Shown piece by piece: positions 20,999 to 26,512 of a DNA stretch of 26,512 nt; positions within the stretch are counted from its first letter, which is position 1; every line of letters starts with the position of its first letter. The DNA is from Fen-1077 sp050014355 (GTDB lineage: Bacteria; Chloroflexota; Dehalococcoidia; Dehalococcoidales; RBG-16-60-22): the NCBI GenBank assembly GCA_050014355.1, contig JBEKDL010000018.1, forward strand, positions 1 to 26,512. Reading direction: 5' to 3'. The notes below the pieces were generated by a model. That model worked only from the letters and a program-made list of their open reading frames with translations, made no database searches and was not told the DNA's origin. The translations under genes were made by a program, and so were the position numbers.

Positions 20999-21817
20999 AT
21001 GATTTATATCAATATCAATCCCATTGCCTTTACCATCGGTTCTGTGAGCGTCGGTTGGTACGGCATTATGGTGGCCCTGGCGGTTATTACTATCGTGGGG
21101 TGGGCACTCTATTGGGCCAGGAGAGACCCCCTTCTTTCCTCTGATAAGATATTGAATGTCGCCCTGGTCGGCATACCTTCCGGCATTATTTTTTCCCGCC
21201 TGCTCCATGTCATCGACCAGTGGAGCTACTATTCACAGCACCCGGGGCAGATAATCGGCGGGTCGGGGCTAAGCATCTGGGGCGCCGTACTGGGGGCTGC
21301 ATTGGGCATCTGGGTTTACAGCCGAATCACGAAAACCTCCTTCGCCCACATTGCGGACATGCTGGCGCCCGGCATTATCCTGGCGCAGGCTGTAGGGCGG
21401 GTAGGCTGCACTATCCTCGGGGACGACACAGGACTGCCTACCACGCTGCCGTGGGGGGTCATCTATACCAGTCCCAACAGCCCGACGAACCAGGCGGTCG
21501 GTCTGACCCCCACGCATCCGGTAGTCACCTACGAGATATTTTTTAACCTCATTATCTTCGTAGTATTACTGTTGCTGCGGAAGAAACTCCGGCCGGAAGG
21601 GTCCCTCTTTGCCGTATACCTGGCTTTTTATTCCGCATGGAGGATTGGCAGCGACTACCTGCGTGAAGGCAAACCCTTCCTTTTCGGTTTGCATGAAGCG
21701 CAATTTATCGGCGTGGTGGTGATAATCATTTGCGCCGTCTTCATGGCCTGGCGTACGCGGTGGGTGAAAAAGGGGGAAGAGCCAGCCAGTGCGGAGCCGA
21801 TAGAACCCGCGGCCTAG
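20999..21817 (+). CDS. lgt: Prolipoprotein diacylglyceryl transferase
   Basis: The 272-residue integral membrane enzyme transfers diacylglycerol to the lipobox cysteine of prolipoproteins, the first step of lipoprotein maturation. It has about seven membrane helices. It contains Gly-Trp-Tyr-Gly-Ile-Met in helix 1, Gly-Gly-Ser-Gly-Leu-Ser-Ile-Trp-Gly-Ala-Val-Leu-Gly, and the Lgt signature Gly-Arg-Val-Gly-Cys-Thr-Ile-Leu-Gly-Asp-Asp with Leu-Pro-Trp-Gly-Val. The C-terminal helix has Arg-Ile-Gly-Ser-Asp-Tyr-Leu-Arg. It follows ftsY by 15 bp and is probably co-transcribed. Its end overlaps the convergent PurO-like gene by 4 bp. The lipoprotein at 6768-7343 is a likely substrate. Confidence 0.95.
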   Translation: MIYININPIAFTIGSVSVGWYGIMVALAVITIVGWALYWARRDPLLSSDKILNVALVGIPSGIIFSRLLHVIDQWSYYSQHPGQIIGGSGLSIWGAVLGAALGIWVYSRITKTSFAHIADMLAPGIILAQAVGRVGCTILGDDTGLPTTLPWGVIYTSPNSPTNQAVGLTPTHPVVTYEIFFNLIIFVVLLLLRKKLRPEGSLFAVYLAFYSAWRIGSDYLREGKPFLFGLHEAQFIGVVVIIICAVFMAWRTRWVKKGEEPASAEPIEPAA

Positions 21818-22527
21818 TCTTGGTGCCGGTTGATAATCGCGGTTTTCCAGGTATTGTCCGTTCTCACGCCGCCGATAGCGCAGACCCGGATATCATCGCC
21901 CTTATATGATACGGCAGATAGACCGTAGATAAAGTCCGCCAGTTCCTGCGGCGTCCTCGCTTCGCATTTGATTTTCGCCGGGCCTTTTTCAATATCGTAA
22001 GCGGCGGGATTTTCTATATCGCCGCGGTAAGTCGAGACACCAAAAAATGTGCCTAACTCCGGCTTTACCTGCCAGGCGGCTGTTCCCCTGTCTGTGGCGA
22101 TGCTTATTAGATATACAGGATTTTTCCCCGCCGGGTTGGTGATAACGCCGGCAGGCCTCGGAGTGTGAAGGCTGTCCGGCTCGAAGTTAGCGCCGTCCAT
22201 AATCTTTTTCAAATAGCTTTTATTCGGCGCCGAGCCGGTATGATAAAGCAGTTTATACATCTCGAAGATAGCTTCGGTCTGGATACCGTTAGTTACTACG
22301 AGTAACCCGATGTTGTTATCGTACTTTACGGCCGTATAGTGCCGCAGCCAGTCGTAAGGAACATTGCCCAGCGGCCCCATGATAATGCTGTTTTCCTTTG
22401 GCGTGGCCTTTCTTTCCCGGCTCTGCGGCGAGCGACCGGTGACCAGGTAAGCGAAAGCCGAGTGTCCCTCAACCGTGACACCCACGAATACCTGTCTGCC
22501 CGGGTAAGGCCCATTAGGATTTTTCAT
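21814..22527 (-). CDS. IMP cyclohydrolase, PurO-like family
   Basis: The 237-residue protein resembles the PurO-type IMP cyclohydrolase family (PF07826), which closes FAICAR to IMP in the last step of purine synthesis. Family traits visible are Gly-Arg-Gln-Val-Phe-Val-Gly-Val near the start, Tyr-Leu-Val-Thr-Gly-Arg-Ser-Pro-Gln-Ser-Arg-Glu-Arg (archaeal members have Arg-Ser-Phe-Pro-Asn-Arg here), and Leu-Leu-Val-Val-Thr-Asn-Gly-Ile-Gln-Thr. Also visible is Thr-Pro-Arg-Pro-Ala-Gly-Val. PurO was first found in archaea; bacterial members occur in scattered lineages. GGAG precedes the ATG. It is 12 bp downstream of recJ, suggesting one transcript. Confidence 0.83.
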   Translation of the reverse strand: MKNPNGPYPGRQVFVGVTVEGHSAFAYLVTGRSPQSRERKATPKENSIIMGPLGNVPYDWLRHYTAVKYDNNIGLLVVTNGIQTEAIFEMYKLLYHTGSAPNKSYLKKIMDGANFEPDSLHTPRPAGVITNPAGKNPVYLISIATDRGTAAWQVKPELGTFFGVSTYRGDIENPAAYDIEKGPAKIKCEARTPQELADFIYGLSAVSYKGDDIRVCAIGGVRTDNTWKTAIINRHQD

Positions 22528-22539
22528 AGCTTTCTCCTG

Positions 22540-24222
22540 CTAGCCGCTCTTTTTAAAGTCTAAAATATTCAGCCTTAGTTGTTCTTTACCGTTCCAGCGG
22601 TCTATCTCCAGGTTATAGACGATGTCCAGTCGCGGCGCTATCTCCGTGAGATGGTCCCTCAAGCGGAAAGCCACGCAGTCCCAGACCGTGCCGCCCTGTT
22701 TCAACTTCATCCTCAAGTGCTCGCCGCTATTGCCCATGGTGCGCCTTTCCGCCAGCTCCACCCCCCGGCTTAAAAATACGGGAACCGGATTGCCGCGGCC
22801 GAAGGGCGCCAGCAACTGCGTCGTTTGATAGGTGTCCCCCCCGAGGTCACGTAAAGCGACCATGGCATCGATGTCGATATGGGGGCGCAGTTCGACTCCC
22901 TTGAGCTGCTCGGCCACCAGCGCGGAAAGCTCCTCCTCCAGCCGGGGGAGGTCTTTCATCGGCATGGTGAAGCCCGCCGCCTGGGCGTGCCCGCCGTAAC
23001 GTGAAAAGTAATGACTGAACCTATTAAGGGCGGCGATGATATCGAACTCGGGGATGCTGCGGCAGCTGGCGTGGCAGATGGTATCCGCCGTGTGGATGAC
23101 GATGGCGGGGTGGTAGAACTCCTCGGTCAAACGGCTGGCCACCAGCCCGGCGATGCCCATGGGGTACTCCCTATCGGCGGTTATCAGGAGGGGCGGCAGT
23201 CCCCGGGCGATGACCTGCTCCCTGGCCCGGAGCAGGGTGGTGCTGGTCAACCGCTGGCGCTCCTCGTTTTTATCAGCGAGCCAGACCGCCAGCTCCTGTG
23301 CCTCCTGCGGCGCTTCGGTAACGAGCAGCTTATAGCCGGTCAGTCCGTCGGCGAGTCTGCCGGCGGCGTTTAAACACGGGGCGATGACCCAGCCGATGCT
23401 ATCGGCATCGAGGCAGCCGGGCTCCAGACGCGTCTGGTCTATCAGCGCGCCGATGCCGGGCCGGGGGTTGGTGTTCATGCATTTCAATCCTTCGGTGATG
23501 AGATAGCGGTTTTCACCGAGCGGCGGCGACATATCAGCGATGGTGCCGATGGCCACCAGGTCTAAAATGCTATTTACCTGCTCCTCTTTACCGATGCCCC
23601 GGAAGAGCGCCTGGAGCAGCTTATAAGCCACGCCCACCCCCGCCAGGTGAGCGAACGGGTATTGCGAGCTTTTCAGCTTGGGGTCGACAATGGCTAAAGC
23701 CTCCGGGATTTCTTCGAGGGGGCTATGGTGGTCGGTGATGATAATGTCCAGTCCGAGTTTTTTGGCCTGTTTTACCTCCGCGGCATCGGTAACGCCGCAG
23801 TCCACGGTGATGACCAGTCCCACGCCCTCTTCGCGGAGCTTTTTCAGGACGGAGTTCGTCAGCCCGTGCCCTTCAGTCTGGCGGTGGGGTATGTAGGGGA
23901 CGGTCCTGCCATCGAGCATCGAGAGGCCCCGGGTAAGCGCGGCGGTGGACGTGATGCCGTCGGCATCGAAGTCGCCATAAATACAGATGGTCTCGCCGGA
24001 AAGCAGGGCGCGGTTGATTCTGATGATGGCCTTCTCCATATCGGGGAGGAGAAGGGGGTCGCCCAGGAGGCTTTTATCGCTGGCCAGGAAAGGGCGGAAG
24101 TCCTCGGGACGGGAGACACCGCGATTGTGAAGGAGCTGAACCAGCAGGGGGGAAAGGCCTGTTGCCATATCCTCCGGGAGGACTTTAACGGGAGGCAGCA
24201 GGTTCCAGCGATTGTGGCTCAA
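22540..24222 (-). CDS. recJ: Single-stranded-DNA-specific exonuclease RecJ
   Basis: The 560-residue 5'-3' exonuclease trims single strands in recombination and mismatch repair. The DHH domain has Tyr-Gly-Asp84-Phe-Asp86-Ala-Asp88-Gly-Ile, Thr-Val-Asp141-Cys-Gly, and Asp164-His-His (metal ligands). A linking region follows with Gly-Val-Gly-Val-Ala-Tyr-Lys-Leu. The DHHA1 domain carries Arg-Tyr-Gly-Gly-His-Ala-Gln-Ala-Ala-Gly-Phe. Length is normal. The ATG overlaps the fabF stop by 4 bp (ATGA), an unusual pairing that implies translational coupling. Confidence 0.96.
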   Translation of the reverse strand: MSHNRWNLLPPVKVLPEDMATGLSPLLVQLLHNRGVSRPEDFRPFLASDKSLLGDPLLLPDMEKAIIRINRALLSGETICIYGDFDADGITSTAALTRGLSMLDGRTVPYIPHRQTEGHGLTNSVLKKLREEGVGLVITVDCGVTDAAEVKQAKKLGLDIIITDHHSPLEEIPEALAIVDPKLKSSQYPFAHLAGVGVAYKLLQALFRGIGKEEQVNSILDLVAIGTIADMSPPLGENRYLITEGLKCMNTNPRPGIGALIDQTRLEPGCLDADSIGWVIAPCLNAAGRLADGLTGYKLLVTEAPQEAQELAVWLADKNEERQRLTSTTLLRAREQVIARGLPPLLITADREYPMGIAGLVASRLTEEFYHPAIVIHTADTICHASCRSIPEFDIIAALNRFSHYFSRYGGHAQAAGFTMPMKDLPRLEEELSALVAEQLKGVELRPHIDIDAMVALRDLGGDTYQTTQLLAPFGRGNPVPVFLSRGVELAERRTMGNSGEHLRMKLKQGGTVWDCVAFRLRDHLTEIAPRLDIVYNLEIDRWNGKEQLRLNILDFKKSG

Positions 24223-25484
24223 GCTCTGGCCTCAATATATCTCCGTAAAATAAGCACCGAGTTATGCCCGCCGAAGCCGAAGGAGTTGGTAAGCGCGGTA
24301 TTGACTTTAACCGTACGGGCGACATTGGGCACGTAATCCAGGTCGCATTCGGGGTCTGGGGTCTCGTAGTTTATCGTCGGCGGGATGATTCCCTTTAAAA
24401 TGGTCATAATGCATATAGCCGGTTCGACTGCGCCGGCGCAGCCGATCATATGGCCAAGCATGGATTTGGTCGAGCTTATCGGCACCTTGTAAGCGTACTC
24501 GCCGAAGACGGTCTTGATGGCCTTGGTCTCCATGGCGTCATTAAGCTGGGTAGATGTACCGTGCGCGTTGATGTAGTCTATTTCCTCCGGTTTAACGCCG
24601 GCCTTTTTCAGGGCGTGCTGCATCGCTTTGGCCGCGCCGGCGCCGTCTTCCAGCGGCTGGGTCACATGAAACGCGTCGGAGGTAGCCCCGTAGCCGATGA
24701 TTTCCGCCAGGATATTTGCGCCCCGGCCCAGGGCATGTTCCAGGCTTTCCATGACGAGCACAACAGCTCCTTCGCTGATAATAAAGCCGTCACGGTTTTT
24801 ATCGAAAGGACGGGAGGCTTTCTGCGGGGGATCGTTCTTGGTGGAAAGGGCTTTTAACGCATTAAATGCCGTGATACCCAGCGGGTTGACAAGTGATTCG
24901 GCGCCGCCAGCCAGCATGACAGTCGTATTACCAGACTTGATTAATTCGTAAGCTACGCCGATAGCGTCCGAACCGCTGGAGCAGGCCGATGTCGTGCAGA
25001 AATTCGGCCCTCTGACTCCCAGGGCGATAGATATCTGGGCAGCGGCGATATCCGCAATCATCATCGGCGCCAGGAAAGGGCTGACCCTGGCCGGCCCCTT
25101 TTCTATCAGTACTTTCGCCTGCTCGAACATAGTGCCCAGACCGCCGATGCCGCTACCTACGAAGACACCGATATCGTCCTGGTTGGTGCTATCGATTTTC
25201 AAGTTGGCGTCCTTGACCGCCTCGTAGCCGGCGGCCACTGCCAGTTGGGCGAAGCGGTCCATGCGGCGGACATCTTTGCGGTTGATATACTTTTCGGGGT
25301 CGAAACCTTTGACCTCGCCCGCGATTTTGGTCGCGTGCGGGGTGGCGTCGAATAGCGTGATATAATCGATGCCGGACTTGCCGGCGATGAGATTCTCCCA
25401 CGTGGATACCATGTCCATGCCGAGTGGCGTGAAAGCGCCGATGCCCGTGACGACGACTCTGTGGTTCTGGCAGATATTGTTAAT
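24219..25484 (-). CDS. fabF: Beta-ketoacyl-ACP synthase II (apparent ATT start)
   Basis: FabF condenses malonyl-ACP with growing acyl-ACP in fatty acid elongation. The catalytic triad is visible: Thr-Thr-Ser-Ala-Cys-Ser-Ser-Gly-Ser (active Cys), Asn-Ala-His-Gly-Thr-Ser-Thr, and Ser-Met-Leu-Gly-His-Met. The C-terminus has Asn-Ser-Phe-Gly-Phe-Gly-Gly-His-Asn. The first ATG (25418) would remove the universal first strand. Codons before it read Asn-His-Arg-Val-Val-Val-Thr-Gly-Ile-Gly-Ala-Phe-Thr-Pro-Leu-Gly. The frame is closed by a stop at 25508-25506 and has no ATG, GTG or TTG in between. ATT at 25484, 7 nt after AGGAG, gives 421 residues, close to the family norm. If this is wrong, the gene starts at 25418. 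Confidence 0.93.
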   Translation of the reverse strand: MNNICQNHRVVVTGIGAFTPLGMDMVSTWENLIAGKSGIDYITLFDATPHATKIAGEVKGFDPEKYINRKDVRRMDRFAQLAVAAGYEAVKDANLKIDSTNQDDIGVFVGSGIGGLGTMFEQAKVLIEKGPARVSPFLAPMMIADIAAAQISIALGVRGPNFCTTSACSSGSDAIGVAYELIKSGNTTVMLAGGAESLVNPLGITAFNALKALSTKNDPPQKASRPFDKNRDGFIISEGAVVLVMESLEHALGRGANILAEIIGYGATSDAFHVTQPLEDGAGAAKAMQHALKKAGVKPEEIDYINAHGTSTQLNDAMETKAIKTVFGEYAYKVPISSTKSMLGHMIGCAGAVEPAICIMTILKGIIPPTINYETPDPECDLDYVPNVARTVKVNTALTNSFGFGGHNSVLILRRYIEARA

Positions 25485-25546
25485 TGTAATACTCCTTATT
25501 CTCTTTTAAAGCGGGGAAGGACATGTTGATGAAGAACGCTAGTTAT

Positions 25547-25575
25547 TATTTATCATATTTAAGGGTTAATTTCAA
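25547..25575 (-). promoter_or_regulatory. Weak candidate promoter of fabF-recJ
   Basis: On the minus strand TTGAAA (25575-25570) and TAAATA (25552-25547) are 17 bp apart. The -35 matches 5 of 6, the -10 only 3 of 6. It is back to back with the mtaB-like promoter at 25591. Confidence 0.3.
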
Positions 25576-25590
25576 GTCAGGGCTTGCTTT

Positions 25591-25620
25591 TTGACCCTGC
25601 GGAAAGGCTGACGGTATAAT
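25591..25620 (+). promoter_or_regulatory. Promoter of the MtaB-like gene
   Basis: TTGACC (25591-25596) and TATAAT (25615-25620) are 18 bp apart, 5/6 and 6/6 matches, 29 bp upstream of the TTG start. Confidence 0.65.
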
Positions 25621-25649
25621 CTTTAGGTAATCGTTCGGGGATTAATTTT

Positions 25650-26512
25650 TTGATAAAAAAACGCGCTGAAAAGACGACCGTGGCGTTAGACAGCCTGGGC
25701 TGCAAGCTCAACCAGGCGGAGATACAGTTACTGGCCGGGCAACTGGCCGCCGCTGGCTACCGGATTGTCTCCTGCGTGGAACAAGCCGATATTTACATTT
25801 TAAATACCTGCACGGTAACGCATGTCGCCGATAGAAAATCGCGCCATCTTTTGAACCTGGCACGGCGGCGCAATCCGGCGGTAAGGCTGGTGGCCATCGG
25901 CTGTTACGCCGAACGCGAGCCGCGGGCCCTGGACCGCATTGAAGGGGTGGAGCTTGTTCTGGGGAACGAACGGAAATGGCATCTACTGGAGTTGCTCGAA
26001 GATGCGAAAAAATCTGCCCCCGCTAGCATGGACGAGTTGGATATCGGCCTCCCGCGCACCCGCGCTTTCGTCAAAGTGCAGGACGGCTGCCACGATTTCT
26101 GTGCTTACTGCATCGTCCCGCTGGTGCGGAGCCGCGAGATGAGCGTGCCGGCAGAGCAGGTGCTGGCGCAAATCAAGGAGCGAGCGGCCGCCGGTTTTAA
26201 AGAGGTGGTTTTAACGGGCACGGAAATCGGCGCTTATCACTGCGATGGCCTTACCCTACAGGGTCTTGTGGAAAGTATTTTAAAGGGAACAGATATCGTC
26301 AGGCTGCGCTTGTCCTCCCTCCAGCCCCACCATATCAAGCCGGAGCTTTTAGCGCTCTGGAAAGACCCCCGGCTGTGCCCTCATTTTCATCTGTCTCTCC
26401 AGAGCGGCTGCGATGCCGTGCTGAAGCGCATGAAGCGGCGCTATACTGTATCAGATTATAAGAGGGCGGTAAAGCTCATCCGCGAGTCGGTACCGGACGT
26501 TGCTATCACCAC
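25650..26512 (+). CDS. MtaB/MiaB-family tRNA methylthiotransferase (3' end outside window)
   Basis: The frame opens with TTG at 25650 (GGGG 9 nt upstream) and runs without a stop to the right edge, 287 codons. The N-terminal methylthiotransferase domain has its three cluster cysteines in Ser-Leu-Gly-Cys18-Lys-Leu-Asn-Gln, Asn-Thr-Cys54-Thr-Val-Thr and Gly-Cys-Tyr-Ala-Glu. The radical SAM domain follows with Gly-Cys-His-Asp-Phe-Cys-Ala-Tyr-Cys-Ile-Val-Pro, then Gly-Thr-Glu-Ile-Gly-Ala-Tyr, Arg-Leu-Ser-Ser-Leu-Gln-Pro and His-Leu-Ser-Leu-Gln-Ser-Gly-Cys-Asp. Cys-Lys-Leu-Asn-Gln favours MtaB (t6A to ms2t6A37 in tRNA) over MiaB. A TRAM domain would lie beyond the window. Confidence 0.93.
   Translation, partial: MIKKRAEKTTVALDSLGCKLNQAEIQLLAGQLAAAGYRIVSCVEQADIYILNTCTVTHVADRKSRHLLNLARRRNPAVRLVAIGCYAEREPRALDRIEGVELVLGNERKWHLLELLEDAKKSAPASMDELDIGLPRTRAFVKVQDGCHDFCAYCIVPLVRSREMSVPAEQVLAQIKERAAAGFKEVVLTGTEIGAYHCDGLTLQGLVESILKGTDIVRLRLSSLQPHHIKPELLALWKDPRLCPHFHLSLQSGCDAVLKRMKRRYTVSDYKRAVKLIRESVPDVAIT

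Overview
The window looks like a chromosomal segment of a bacterium, most plausibly a Chloroflexota member near Dehalococcoidia. The grounds are gene content (a PurO-type IMP cyclohydrolase in a bacterium, a stand-alone homocitrate/Re-citrate synthase-like enzyme, a MrfA-like helicase) and moderately GC-rich housekeeping genes separated by AT-rich accessory pockets. The taxonomic call is inference only. There is no rRNA, CRISPR array, phage module or transposase.

Layout. 1-2040 is AT-rich: the first codons of a probable PiT phosphate transporter leaving the window at its left edge, a SRPBCC protein, and a two-gene hypothetical operon, followed by tRNA-Ser(UGA). 2202-5423 holds a small membrane protein translationally coupled to a PAP2-family protein, a convergent MFS transporter, a zinc-ribbon protein, and a small membrane protein with a near-consensus promoter and a perfect palindromic operator. 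5424-15494 is a long minus-strand housekeeping run: serS, a lipoprotein, lysS, recO, recR, a four-helix-bundle gene inside a 37-bp inverted repeat, ybaB, dnaX, an endonuclease III-like glycosylase, trmO-like, and a homocitrate/Re-citrate synthase homologue. From 15590 transcription turns to the plus strand: a DUF503 protein and a MrfA/YprA-type helicase.

18236-20066 is the accessory highlight: a hicA-like gene, then a HicB N-terminal domain fused to a hemerythrin-like (HHE) domain in place of the usual DNA-binding tail, then a free-standing paralogue of the same HHE domain. After it come ftsY and lgt (plus), then a PurO-like IMP cyclohydrolase, recJ and fabF (minus), and finally a divergent MtaB-like tRNA methylthiotransferase cut by the right edge.

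Two genes, ftsY and fabF, carry conserved N-terminal protein sequence upstream of the first ATG without any ATG, GTG or TTG to start it. In both cases an in-frame ATT sits behind a Shine-Dalgarno sequence. DNA metabolism (recR, recO, dnaX, ybaB, recJ, glycosylase, helicase) and translation (serS, lysS, tRNA-Ser, trmO-like, mtaB) dominate the conserved genes. All calls come from reading the sequence by eye, without database searches.
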